NCBI GenBank assembly: GCA_016931965.1
Contig: JAFGDT010000018.1
Location: 62,001 to 126,000, forward strand
Direction: 5' to 3'
DNA length: 64,000 nt
Origin: a bacterium
GTDB taxonomy: Bacteria > Zhuqueibacterota > QNDG01 > DSAB01
Shown here piece after piece: positions 42,333-51,472 of the stretch. Position numbers and translations under genes: made by a program. A model generated the notes under the pieces. That model was not told the origin of the DNA and ran no database searches. It worked only from the letters and a program-made list of their open reading frames with translations. The stretch's first letter is position 1; every line of letters begins with the position of its first letter.

Positions 42333-44462
42333 ATGAATACAAAAGTCATTTTTATGAGCTGCGTGATTGTCTTGTCCGTGATGCTCGCAACTCAAATCGT
42401 GTTCGCAAATACAGCCCCTCATGCCAATTTTATTTACCAATGTGTATATGAACGTAACATTTATGGTCTTGATGAATTTGATTTATATTTAGATGCATCA
42501 TTGAGTTGGGATGCCGAAGATCCTGGGGATTCACTTGAAGTGAGATGGATTATTTGTTATGGTTATATGGGGGAAGAAGAATGGATTTCTATAACTGATG
42601 AAACTGATTGGATGACGGATCGCAATCATCATTGGCACGAAATAGATTTATATCCAACAGACGTGACACTGGAAGTTAGAGATACGGATGGATTAATTTC
42701 CATGAACAAAAAAGATATATCAATTATTGAGAATGGAGATCTCATAATAACACCTCCAGATCTATTGGAATTTGGGTATGTTAATATTTATAATTATTTA
42801 GATAAAACAGTTCGTATTGGTACAAAATTTTTCTATCATGAAATAACAGATATAGTATCGACAAATCCTCAATTTGAGGTGATTGGAGAAACATCTTATT
42901 TTTTTACTTCAATTGAAGATTATTATGATGTTGTTATTCGTTTCAGCCCCACATCAGAGGGAATCCAATGTGGTGATTTAGATATTTTTTCCAATTATAA
43001 TGTTTGTGTTAACAGTATTGTAATGACTGGATATGGTAATCCATCTTCGTCTCAGTTACCAGACATACAGTGCAATCCAACTTCTTTGACTGTCAACCCA
43101 ACAAACATATCGCTGGGTGGTACATTTGATATCTCCGGCACCATAGAAAATAATGGTATTTCTTCCACAGGAAACGATTTTCAGGTCAATTTCTATATTT
43201 GTACATATCCCGATGTATTGGAATTTCAGAGCAGTTATTTTGTGGGCAGTTTTATAGTGACTGTTTTGGATCCCGGGTCAAGTAGCAGTTTCAATGAAAC
43301 CATTACCGTGCCCGAAACGGCTGATCCAGGAATCTATTATGCCTGGGTCAGTATCGATCCGGGAGGGGTGGTTGAAGAAAGCAATGAAATCAATAACCAG
43401 CAATCCTGCAGTATGCCATTGACTGTCATTCCGGAAATGAAAACCATCACCGCCCCGGGCATACCTGAATCCCTTCTTCCAACGATTGATGGCTCGCTGG
43501 ACGATCCGGTCTGGTCTTTCTTTATCGATGAAGACTCTCTGCTCTGCGGCGGAGTGCCTGAAGACTGGAACAATCCCTGGACTTCCTATGCCGATAACCT
43601 GGTCACCTATCAAGTCTGCTGGAGCGACCAGACCAACAAGCTCTATCTGGCTGTGCATGTTCAGGATGATATCAGAGGTATACCGGATAATGGTGCTTAT
43701 TCATCAACCTATGCTCCTTATCTTGATGATGCTGTTGAGTTCTTTACGGACGGAGACCACAGCGGAGGTTCTTACGCATTTGAACAAGCGCAACAATGGT
43801 TTGTTGTAACGTTAGAGAACCATCTATCACTGAGCAATTATCCTGATTCTGAAGCCGCTTATTTGTATACGGGAGATGATGTTCAAACCGCTGTTCAGTT
43901 GGGAACAGACGGAAACTGGACCTGTGAAGCAGAGATCACGGTTTACAATACATTTCCCAGTCAGGTCAAAATATTACAAGAAGGAGACATCATCGGCTGG
44001 GATATCTGGTATAATGATTCAGACAATGAAACATTTGTTGAACCTTATTATTCGAGAGATCATCATACGGGCTGGTATTACGGTGGTCCATCCTATTGGA
44101 ATGCCGATTGTTTTGGCTGTTTGATGCTGGGATCGGAGATAGAGGATACCGGTGTGACACCGGAAGAACTTTCTCAGGTCGTAGCCCAATTCAGCATCCA
44201 ACAGAATTATCCCAATCCATTCAATCCAACAACCCAGATTCAATATCAGCTGCCCAAGACCAGTCATGTGCATCTGAGCGTGTATAATCTAATGGGTCAG
44301 GAAATGGTGTGTCTGGTCGATGAAGTTAAGGATGCAGGGATCTACTCCGTGGAGTGGGACGGGAGAGACAGTCAGGGCGCCTATTTGCCTTCGGGTATTT
44401 ATATCTACCAGATCAGGGTGGGGGAATTTATTGAGTCGAAGAAACTGATTTTAAATCGGTGA
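42333..44462 (+). CDS. Secreted multidomain protein with CARDB-like and CBM9-like domains and T9SS sorting domain
   Basis: This 709-residue protein has a signal peptide (about 1-26). A PKD-like segment (about 28-130) and a segment resembling choice-of-anchor/HYDIN-type domains (about 135-235) are followed by a CARDB-like domain (about 245-370: SLGGTFDISGTIENNG, PGIYYAWVSID). A family 9 carbohydrate-binding-like sandwich comes next (about 390-605: PTIDGSLDDPVW, YQVCWSDQTNKLYLAVHVQDD, DDAVEFFTDGDHSGG), then the sorting domain (about 622-709). CBM9-like domains bind sugars or haem, so surface polysaccharide binding is likely. GGAG precedes the ATG, and a candidate regulatory RNA lies upstream. 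No catalytic residues are recognised. Confidence 0.85.
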   Translation: MNTKVIFMSCVIVLSVMLATQIVFANTAPHANFIYQCVYERNIYGLDEFDLYLDASLSWDAEDPGDSLEVRWIICYGYMGEEEWISITDETDWMTDRNHHWHEIDLYPTDVTLEVRDTDGLISMNKKDISIIENGDLIITPPDLLEFGYVNIYNYLDKTVRIGTKFFYHEITDIVSTNPQFEVIGETSYFFTSIEDYYDVVIRFSPTSEGIQCGDLDIFSNYNVCVNSIVMTGYGNPSSSQLPDIQCNPTSLTVNPTNISLGGTFDISGTIENNGISSTGNDFQVNFYICTYPDVLEFQSSYFVGSFIVTVLDPGSSSSFNETITVPETADPGIYYAWVSIDPGGVVEESNEINNQQSCSMPLTVIPEMKTITAPGIPESLLPTIDGSLDDPVWSFFIDEDSLLCGGVPEDWNNPWTSYADNLVTYQVCWSDQTNKLYLAVHVQDDIRGIPDNGAYSSTYAPYLDDAVEFFTDGDHSGGSYAFEQAQQWFVVTLENHLSLSNYPDSEAAYLYTGDDVQTAVQLGTDGNWTCEAEITVYNTFPSQVKILQEGDIIGWDIWYNDSDNETFVEPYYSRDHHTGWYYGGPSYWNADCFGCLMLGSEIEDTGVTPEELSQVVAQFSIQQNYPNPFNPTTQIQYQLPKTSHVHLSVYNLMGQEMVCLVDEVKDAGIYSVEWDGRDSQGAYLPSGIYIYQIRVGEFIESKKLILNR
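44202..44462 (+). repeat. T9SS tail cassette, copy 2
   Basis: Counterpart of 41425-41685: same length, no gaps, about 82% identical by hand count. Many differences are silent third-position changes, which suggests that the protein sequence is under selection as well as recently shared. Confidence 0.8.
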
Positions 44463-44515
44463 GGACGAAGCAAAATTTTCTGTCAGCGGATCAGATTCAT
44501 CTAAATCTATTTCAT

Positions 44516-46183
44516 TCAGAACACAGCTTTTTCATCCTTTCTCATGAATAAGCCTTTGTATTGGGTCTCTTCGTAAAGGGTGGGTAATCCATTAATAGTC
44601 ATATCGATTCCAAAATCGGATATGAATTTCGGCTTTTTGGAATCGATCAGATTGTATATTTCGTAATCGATGCATCTGTTTTCCGTTCCTTTGTAATAAT
44701 GTGTTAAAGTTGTCAGTTCCTTTCCAATATCAAACCAATAATAATGTAAGTCCTGCCGGTAGAGATTGAATTCAGGTTTCCCATCGTAGACAAAATCGTT
44801 TTCATCCGAATTTTTTAAAACAAATTCCATTTCAGAGATCTGTGAACGGTTCCGGTTAATGAAGCTCCTTTTGATTAGGAAAAAGGATGGCATTATCAGA
44901 AACAGGATGATGATCAATATTCGATTTATTTCACTGAATTGATATCTTTTACAGCAAAATCTAAAAAAGTATCCCACTGTTATACACAAGATCGGTATAG
45001 CAGAGAGCAAATAGCGAGGATTGATCTTTCCCATCAATACCGGGATGAGGAGTAAGACAAGGCCGATGAGAATGATTGTTCTCTGTTGATGGTTCATTTT
45101 ATGATCCATCAGTAGAACAGGAATCGATATAATGAACGATAATCCAAAAATCCCATTATGGACAGAAAATAAGGTCAACGTTTGTATCTGTCTACCCAAA
45201 TGGATGGATAGATTAAACAGATAGTTTGTGATCACATAATCGTTCAATGCTTTTGTTAATGTCAGATAGATGATGAATAGGAACAGGGGCAATACAAATG
45301 CGGCCATAAAACAGAACAATAATCTCAATGAAATTTTTTTAGAGATCAATTCCTTCAAGAAAATAATCACATAGGCCAACAACAAAAATACCGTTTTTTG
45401 TAGAAATAAGAATGAAATGGAAGCCATTAGCGCGCAAATCAGGAGATCCATTGTTCGATGTTTTTGAAAAAATTTGATTAAAAAAGCAATCGATATCATT
45501 GAAAGTAAGACTTGAGGAACATCAGGCCTGATTTCAATACTTGTCTCCATAAACATGATCACTGAAAAGAGAAGGATGACAGAAAAGAGGCCTGTTTCTT
45601 TCGACTTCGTTGTACTGTTTGCGATCGTGTATGTCATGTAGGCAATACCCAAAGTAAAAAGATACATCAAAATCCTGAAAATAAATATCAACTCAACAGA
45701 GTCTCCAAAAATGAGGAGGCATGGTGATATCACATACCAGAACAATGGATTGTGATGTTGAAAGAAATCAAGATAAGGCACAGCGCCTTTTGTGATGTAC
45801 CACGCACTGTGGATGTGCTCGACTTCGTCTTCAAAAATGGATTTATTGATTGCAATGCATAATCCCAATATCAATAAGGTTATCAGGATTACCGATAAGA
45901 TACGATTGTAATTTCGGTTTAAAAAATGGTCTACTTTATTTATAAAATTGACATATATTATTCCAAAAATCGAAACGAGTATGATGCAGATTCCCATGAA
46001 AAGATTGAACATCTCAAACATTCCCGGCGTGCATTTCTGAAATTCTTCGACCGTCAATACCCAACGGGCGAGTGATTTTATAAATTCATTAAAAACATGC
46101 TGATGAATGATCACAAATCCGGACGATAAACCTATAATTCCCCAGATTATGATAAGTGTTTTCATATTTTTCTCTTTTTTCAT
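44516..46183 (-). CDS. GT-C fold membrane glycosyltransferase-like protein (ArnT/PMT_2 type)
   Basis: This protein of about 555 residues has 11 to 13 membrane segments. It has the GT-C first-loop acidic motif in FEDEVEHIHSAWYITKGAVPYLDFFQHHNPLFWYV, as in GT39/GT83 and PMT_2 proteins, which move sugars from polyprenyl-phosphate donors. The C-terminal 110 residues are a soluble extracytoplasmic part. Start choice among ATGs at 46216, 46207, 46195, 46192 and 46183 is unclear: AGGAG at 46200-46196 is 3 bases from 46192 and 12 from 46183. It converges with the T9SS gene on the other strand. The acceptor is unknown. Confidence 0.75.
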   Translation of the reverse strand: MKKEKNMKTLIIIWGIIGLSSGFVIIHQHVFNEFIKSLARWVLTVEEFQKCTPGMFEMFNLFMGICIILVSIFGIIYVNFINKVDHFLNRNYNRILSVILITLLILGLCIAINKSIFEDEVEHIHSAWYITKGAVPYLDFFQHHNPLFWYVISPCLLIFGDSVELIFIFRILMYLFTLGIAYMTYTIANSTTKSKETGLFSVILLFSVIMFMETSIEIRPDVPQVLLSMISIAFLIKFFQKHRTMDLLICALMASISFLFLQKTVFLLLAYVIIFLKELISKKISLRLLFCFMAAFVLPLFLFIIYLTLTKALNDYVITNYLFNLSIHLGRQIQTLTLFSVHNGIFGLSFIISIPVLLMDHKMNHQQRTIILIGLVLLLIPVLMGKINPRYLLSAIPILCITVGYFFRFCCKRYQFSEINRILIIILFLIMPSFFLIKRSFINRNRSQISEMEFVLKNSDENDFVYDGKPEFNLYRQDLHYYWFDIGKELTTLTHYYKGTENRCIDYEIYNLIDSKKPKFISDFGIDMTINGLPTLYEETQYKGLFMRKDEKAVF

Positions 46184-46342
46184 CCCGATCATCATCTCCT
46201 TATTCATGTGATTCACAACACATTCAATCGAGAAAAATATATTGAAATAGTATCAGGTACCGATATCATTGAGAAACAAAATGATTTGCTGAGTCGTTTT
46301 AAACATTTCCAGAAATATGATGATTCACTTCACAACGGGAGG

Positions 46343-47593
46343 TTACTCGGTTCCTCTTTTTAAAACGGTCTCTTCATCCCCTGCGATTTTATGATATAGA
46401 AGGTCTGCGATAGCTTGGTGTCCGTACTTGTTTGGATGCCCATCATAGTCTACCTTGTAAGGCTGAATCCCCTTGCTGAGAAGATCCTGAAGGGAGGGCA
46501 GTGCATCAACATAATCGATACCGTGTGTTTCTAAAAATGCTTTGACCGTCTTCCAGAGTCGCTCTTCATTTTTCATCAGTATCTGGTAACTTGGAGTGGG
46601 ACCTTCAACAAATTCCTGAAACACCCTTTCTTTTGTTGGAATGAGAACAACCATGAATTGTCTATTTTCTTGAGCAGCCAGTTGATGCATCCGATTGATC
46701 GATTCAAGAGCAATACGACATCCTTCCGCTATGCGGTTGTCCTCCAAATTCAGCGCGGAGAGACGGTATTCGGATGTGAATATCGTTCTGAATATTCCGT
46801 TTTCAAAAATCTGACAGTAATCGGGATTTGCTTCAGCAAATTTTCGCGCATCCTCCCAAACCGATTCCGTCTGTCCGTGGAAAATGCGTTGGAGTAAATG
46901 ACGCTTGACCTGGCGCGCCAATCCGTATGATTTCGAGTGAGACGACACAAATCGTCTGATGGATGAAATTGTCGAGCCTGTCGCTACAGCGTCATCATAT
47001 CCCACCATATCAGTCATTTCTGAAATATGCTGTGCAATGGATTCTTCTTTTTCTTCCTTTAGGATATTTAGCTCTGTATTTTTATCGGTTGTCCTCAGTT
47101 CAGGCAGCTGTCCCTGATGATAAATATGACCGAAAGAATCGTATAAGTCGTTGCCTGAATAGAATGCTTCTATGACTATTTCAGGATGAAATCGGGAGGC
47201 CTCTTCCCACAGGATTAAACTGTGTGTGGGTCCGTAACCTCCAAATGCCATGTTATAGACCGTTTCTCCAGTAAGTTGCTCCAATTGCCTGGGCCATGTC
47301 TCTTTTGAATCGACACCCGTTCCGTATGTCTGTGAATCTCCAAGGACGACAATTTTTGCTTCATGCGGTACACCGGGATTGCGAAATCCGTTTCTGTCGT
47401 GACCTGGCAGATCGGGATTGGGGCGGTGCCCGAGTGCTTCGTCAAAAATATACTGTCTGAACGAATTTGGAGATAGAAGGTAGTTGATTCTCGGAGAAAA
47501 AACCGAGGCGACGATCAGGAATAATTCGAAAAATAGGATAACGAGACAAAAAGTGAGAAAGCAGAATAGAATTCTTTTCCCCGGAATTGTCAT
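46343..47593 (-). CDS. SGNH/GDSL hydrolase family membrane-anchored protein
   Basis: This 416-residue protein has one N-terminal membrane helix (about 8-32) and an extracytoplasmic SGNH domain. The nucleophile Ser87 is in VLGDSQTYGTG, block III is AFYSGNDLYD, and the Asp/His pair is in YDGHPNKYGHQAIADLL. Such proteins remove or add acyl groups on polysaccharides or lipids. It is oriented with the GT-C gene downstream, about 130 bases away, so both may decorate a surface glycan. The first 130 residues after the helix match other FCB SGNH proteins that carry a HRPNPD-like segment before the active site. Confidence 0.82.
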   Translation of the reverse strand: MTIPGKRILFCFLTFCLVILFFELFLIVASVFSPRINYLLSPNSFRQYIFDEALGHRPNPDLPGHDRNGFRNPGVPHEAKIVVLGDSQTYGTGVDSKETWPRQLEQLTGETVYNMAFGGYGPTHSLILWEEASRFHPEIVIEAFYSGNDLYDSFGHIYHQGQLPELRTTDKNTELNILKEEKEESIAQHISEMTDMVGYDDAVATGSTISSIRRFVSSHSKSYGLARQVKRHLLQRIFHGQTESVWEDARKFAEANPDYCQIFENGIFRTIFTSEYRLSALNLEDNRIAEGCRIALESINRMHQLAAQENRQFMVVLIPTKERVFQEFVEGPTPSYQILMKNEERLWKTVKAFLETHGIDYVDALPSLQDLLSKGIQPYKVDYDGHPNKYGHQAIADLLYHKIAGDEETVLKRGTE

Positions 47594-47877
47594 AAAACAT
47601 CCATTTTCTTTTCATCAATTCTGTTTATGACTGTTATTCGGATCATTTTATCGGTTTCTGTAGAGTTGAGTATTGTATCTTTCTTTATTCAGAAAAAGAG
47701 ATACATTTGAGTCATCAATGATTGTGCATTTAATTCTGCAATTTGATGCTATTTGTATATTCCCCCATGATAATAATGAAATTATTAGAGTATAATAAAT
47801 TGTATTTAGAATATCAAGAAGAAATGGATCATTTTATTTATTTATTTATGCTGCTATTATAGACTGTTTCTTCATTC

Positions 47878-48783
47878 TCATTTCATGTCTTTCTGAGATC
47901 GAATCAACATCATGCTCCCTGTGATCAATAGGATACCGGCCAACCATTGGAGTTGTGTTAATGTCTCCCTGAAAATCAAACGCGAACCAAGAGCAGCGAC
48001 AAATGCACCGGTTAAATTGGTGCTCGAGCAGATGGCTACGCCGAGCCGTTTGATGGCAAAGTAGAGCAGAAAATGGGAGAGTGCAATACCGAAAAAACCG
48101 GATATCAGGATGAGGAGGAAAACGGTCAATGGCAACTGGAACGCTTGCACCGGACGGCCAAGGCTCAAAGCGGCTCCGATTAAACCGATTGATGTAAGAG
48201 AGGAGACCATACCGAAAGCTGTCAATGAGTCGACATTGCGTAAATTGCGTCTCACAAACACCTGATAACCGGCTACGAACAGACTGCATAAAAAGATCAT
48301 GCCAATACCCGTCGCTGTCGTTCCCTTGAATGTATAATTGTCTCCAAGGATCATGCCACCAAAACCAATCACGACCAAGGAAAGTCCCAACCAGAAATGG
48401 GTACTCTGAGTCAGTGTGCGTTCGTCCTTAAACAGGAGAAAAGAAATCAGGACAGCCCAGAGAACGGAAAGCCGTGATAAAAAGGACATGAGACCGGGAT
48501 CGATGAAATAGGGTGTCCAGGCCCATAACGTCTGTCCGATGAGATTAAAAAAAACAGGCAAGAAAGCCAATTTCCAGGTTTGTTTTGTTAGTTTTCCCCG
48601 GCGATAGGCAATCCACAGCCAGGGCAGATAGAGGAGAGCCGAAAAGGGATAGCGGATCGCATTGGTTGTCCATCCATCGACATAGTCCGTAAAGTATTTT
48701 AAAAAAAGAGGGACCAAACCCCAGAAAAATACAGTGCCAATGAGGGCGATTGTGGCGGTACTGTCAATCTTTCGATTCATCAT
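47878..48783 (-). CDS. EamA/DMT-superfamily transporter
   Basis: This protein of about 301 residues has ten predicted membrane segments in two EamA repeats (TVFFWGLVPLFLKYF..., and GIGMIFLCSLFVAGYQVF...), typical of drug/metabolite exporters. The ATG at 48783 overlaps the stop of the upstream epmA gene (ATGA); an in-frame ATG at 48792 lies inside epmA and an ATG at 48780 is also possible. GGAG precedes them. The coupling with epmA suggests a shared transcript. The substrate cannot be inferred. The 284 bases to its 3' side, before the SGNH gene, are AT-rich and empty. Confidence 0.85.
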   Translation of the reverse strand: MMNRKIDSTATIALIGTVFFWGLVPLFLKYFTDYVDGWTTNAIRYPFSALLYLPWLWIAYRRGKLTKQTWKLAFLPVFFNLIGQTLWAWTPYFIDPGLMSFLSRLSVLWAVLISFLLFKDERTLTQSTHFWLGLSLVVIGFGGMILGDNYTFKGTTATGIGMIFLCSLFVAGYQVFVRRNLRNVDSLTAFGMVSSLTSIGLIGAALSLGRPVQAFQLPLTVFLLILISGFFGIALSHFLLYFAIKRLGVAICSSTNLTGAFVAALGSRLIFRETLTQLQWLAGILLITGSMMLIRSQKDMK

Positions 48784-49820
48784 TTTCTCCATTGATGTGC
48801 GGGAAAGAGAACGACATGCTGAATGTTGATTTCATTGGTCAGCAGCATTACGAGACGGTCGATCCCCAATGCCATGCCTGCGCAGGGAGGTAATCCCATC
48901 CGGAGGGCGGAGAGCAGTTCGTTGTCTGTTTCATAAGGGATGGACTCTTTCTCTTCCTTCTTTTTCTGCTCTTCAAGAAACCTTACTTGCTGTTCATCGG
49001 GATCTGTCAGTTCTGAATAACCGTTCGCCAATTCCAATCCTCCCATATAGAGCTCGATCCTTTCAACAAAATCTGGATTCTCTTCTTTCTTTTTGGCCAT
49101 TAAACCCATTTGCAAAGGATAATCCATGACAAACAGAGGTTTGGTTCGTCCCAGTTTGGGTTCGATTCTTTCCAAAAATATTTTGAAAAAAATGGTTTCC
49201 CAATTATCATTTTTTTGAATATGAATACCGTGATTGACAGCCGATCTTCTCAGGATTTCTGCGGAGAGAGATTTTTTTAAGTCGATGCCTGTTTCTTGTT
49301 GAAACAAATCCTGCAAGGTCCTTCGTTCCCAGGGTAGGATTAGATCAATTTTTTGATTCTGGTAGGTCAATTCTCCTGAAGGAAGACACTCTCGAATCAC
49401 GCGACAAATCAGATTTTCGGCATCCTCCATCATGTTTTTGTATGTTGCGTCGGTCCGATACCATTCCAGCAGGGTGAATTCCGGATTGTGAAAAGGGGTC
49501 AGTTCCTGGTCCCTAAAAACTTTTCCCAAATAAAAGATCCGTTCGGCCCCTCCGGCCAACAATTTTTTCATGGCGTGTTCTGGAGAGGTGTGCAGAAAGA
49601 GAGAATATGCATTTCCCTGATCTTTATGAAAACAGGTTTTCATGGATTGGATGTGGCTATCCAGTGTGGGGTAGGGTGTCAGCAGGGGTGGTTCCACTTC
49701 CATGAAGTCTTCAGATTCAAAGAATCGGCGGATGGCCCGAATGATCCGCGCCCGGGTGCGAAAAGAGGTCCAATTCAATTTTCCGGTTCTTAATTCTTGC
49801 CAGTTGGATTGCTCTGTCAT
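48780..49820 (-). CDS. epmA: Elongation factor P--(R)-beta-lysine ligase (EpmA/GenX)
   Basis: This 346-residue class II lysyl-tRNA-synthetase-like protein lacks the anticodon-binding domain, as EpmA does. Motif 1 (RRFFESEDFMEVEPPLLTPYPTLD), motif 2 (FRDQELTPFHNPEFTLLEWY) and motif 3 (GMALGIDRLVML) are all intact, as is ELANGYSEL. EpmA attaches (R)-beta-lysine to EF-P so that polyproline stretches are translated. The partner epmB (lysine 2,3-aminomutase) and efp are not in the window. It is the first gene of a minus-strand pair with an EamA transporter. Confidence 0.92.
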   Translation of the reverse strand: MTEQSNWQELRTGKLNWTSFRTRARIIRAIRRFFESEDFMEVEPPLLTPYPTLDSHIQSMKTCFHKDQGNAYSLFLHTSPEHAMKKLLAGGAERIFYLGKVFRDQELTPFHNPEFTLLEWYRTDATYKNMMEDAENLICRVIRECLPSGELTYQNQKIDLILPWERRTLQDLFQQETGIDLKKSLSAEILRRSAVNHGIHIQKNDNWETIFFKIFLERIEPKLGRTKPLFVMDYPLQMGLMAKKKEENPDFVERIELYMGGLELANGYSELTDPDEQQVRFLEEQKKKEEKESIPYETDNELLSALRMGLPPCAGMALGIDRLVMLLTNEINIQHVVLFPAHQWRK

Positions 49821-49923
49821 CTGTTTAAAAATTTATTTGCATAAAAGATTTGTATGTATCATTTTGAGGTTTGGTTCAGCGTATGTTTCTTATTCAAAGA
49901 ATAAGTGTTTAGCAAACTGACAC

Positions 49924-51162
49924 TCAATCCTGCAGAAAAATGTGGGCAAAAACACGTGTGTCATTCATTACGTTCTCAATTCTACAGTATTCGTTGGGCG
50001 CATGCAGTGTATCATCTATGGTTGACCAACAGACCGCTGGAAGGCCTGCTTTCCTGAAAAATGCGGCCACAGTTCCGCCTCCAATGCCGACGGTTTTGGC
50101 ACTTCGTCTCATCACTTTACGGATTGCCTTTTGAAGTGCAATGGCTGCAGGTGTATCCGGAAGTGTGGGTGTGGGGGCCTTGATCAGCTGGGGATAGCTG
50201 AGGTTTATTTTTACGTTGAACTCCTTTTCGATTGCATCTGCCCAGATGCGGATGGTATTTTGTATTTCCTCAACGGCATGGTTGGGAAGAATACGACAAT
50301 CAAAGTAACAGATATCCCTGCCCGGAATGGTGTTGATGTTATCCACATTAGATTCTTTTTTGGTCGGTTCAAACGTCGATATCGGAGGATCAAAAAGGAT
50401 GTTTTTATCATTGTAAATGGTATAAAGTTCCCTCATTTTCACGATCAAGTGGGCTGCGGCGCTATGTGCATTGGCTCCTTTTTCCGGTGTCGATCCATGT
50501 GTTTGTTTACCCAGGGTTTCGCATTCAATCCAGAGGATGGATTTTTCGGCCACTTCAATCATGGTTCCTTGGTTATTGCCGGCATCGGGAATGATGATGT
50601 AATCATCCACACTGAAAATGTCGGTTCTCTCTTTTAGAACATAATCGATACCATATCGGGATCCCGTCTCTTCATCAGAAACGAGCACCAGTCCAACGTC
50701 AAATGAAGGTTGGATGTTCGTATCTTGAAGTGCTTTGACAGCCAGGATCGAAGAGACGATGCCTTGCTGATTGTCTTCGGTTCCCCTTCCGTATAGTCTC
50801 CCTTCTTTTTCAATCACTTGATATGGATCGGTTTCCCATTGAGAAAGATCACCAGGAGGTACCACATCCATATGCGACATGATCCAAATTGTTTTTTTAT
50901 TTGACTTTCCTTTGATTTTTGCAATTAAATTTGGACGGCAACCGGATGATACACGTTGATCGGGGGCATTTACCTCTTCAAGTGAATCAAATCGCAATTT
51001 ATTCAATATATTTTTGATATATTCCGCTTTTTTTGTTTCGCCGTCTCCTCCATTATCAGGTGCAAGAGCAGGAATTGAGGTTAGCTCTGTCTGCATTTGT
51101 ATAATTTGTTCACGGTAAGATTCAATTGTATTTGAAAGCATTACATAGGCATCCATCTTCAC
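49924..51162 (-). CDS. M20 family metallopeptidase (ArgE/DapE/CPG2 type)
   Basis: This 412-residue dizinc amidohydrolase has metal motifs IMSHMDVVPPGD, GRGTEDNQQG and VLVSDEETGSRYG, an Asp in IIPDAG and a final His in DDTLHAPNEYC. The dimerisation lid domain lies at about 205-320. It hydrolyses N-acyl amino acids or small peptides. Compared with DapE and ArgE it is slightly longer and belongs to the group annotated M20 metallo-hydrolase, so the exact substrate is open. The GTG at 51162 has AAAAAGGAG eight bases upstream; the ATG two codons on is less well placed. Confidence 0.87.
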   Translation of the reverse strand: MKMDAYVMLSNTIESYREQIIQMQTELTSIPALAPDNGGDGETKKAEYIKNILNKLRFDSLEEVNAPDQRVSSGCRPNLIAKIKGKSNKKTIWIMSHMDVVPPGDLSQWETDPYQVIEKEGRLYGRGTEDNQQGIVSSILAVKALQDTNIQPSFDVGLVLVSDEETGSRYGIDYVLKERTDIFSVDDYIIIPDAGNNQGTMIEVAEKSILWIECETLGKQTHGSTPEKGANAHSAAAHLIVKMRELYTIYNDKNILFDPPISTFEPTKKESNVDNINTIPGRDICYFDCRILPNHAVEEIQNTIRIWADAIEKEFNVKINLSYPQLIKAPTPTLPDTPAAIALQKAIRKVMRRSAKTVGIGGGTVAAFFRKAGLPAVCWSTIDDTLHAPNEYCRIENVMNDTRVFAHIFLQD

Positions 51163-51260
51163 GATTTTATCTCCTTTTTACATAAATAAAAATATATTAC
51201 AAAACAATTTGAAAATATACAAGAACATAATCACAAATGTGGAAAATAAGTAAAAAAGCC

Positions 51261-51289
51261 TTGCCTTTTTATATTAACTTTGATACATT
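51261..51289 (+). promoter_or_regulatory. Promoter of the tRNA-Arg gene
   Basis: TTGCCT (51261-51266) is 17 bases from TACATT (51284-51289), and the tRNA begins 14 bases after the -10 box, as expected for a stable RNA. Confidence 0.6.
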
Positions 51290-51302
51290 ATTTTTTGTTT
51301 TT

Positions 51303-51375
51303 GCCCCAGTAGCTCAGAGGATAGAGCAGTGGTTTCCTAAACCGCGTGTCGCAGGTTCAACTCCTGCCTGGGGTA
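51303..51375 (+). tRNA. tRNA-Arg (anticodon CCU)
   Basis: A complete cloverleaf can be drawn. The acceptor GCCCCAG (51303-51309) pairs with CTGGGGT (51368-51374) with one G-U pair; the D-arm is GCTC...GAGC; the anticodon stem GTGGT/ACCGC holds the loop TTCCTAA with anticodon CCT; and the T-arm has GCAGG-TTCAACT-CCTGC. It decodes AGG. The discriminator A is at 51375 and the CCA end is not encoded (CCG follows). It stands alone, with its own promoter. Confidence 0.96.
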
Positions 51376-51441
51376 CCGTCTGAAAGTCAAACTGTGTGAT
51401 TTCTATGGACATAGGGATTAGGTAATGTTGTCAATATGGAG

Positions 51442-51460
51442 AAGGTGATTATCACTTTTT
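51442..51460 (+). terminator. Weak terminator-like hairpin before the CheY-like gene
   Basis: AAGGTGA (51442-51448) pairs with TCACTTT (51452-51458) including one G-U pair, with a three-base loop and two more T. It lies just before the ribosome-binding site AGGAGG. It may end the tRNA transcript or structure the leader. Confidence 0.35.
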
Positions 51461-51472
51461 CAGGAGGATCAA

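Noticed and set aside
42036-42342. Short minus-strand ORFs over the hairpin-rich region
   Set aside because: Two frames of 60-70 codons overlap each other and the palindromes, with no ribosome-binding site or recognisable product.
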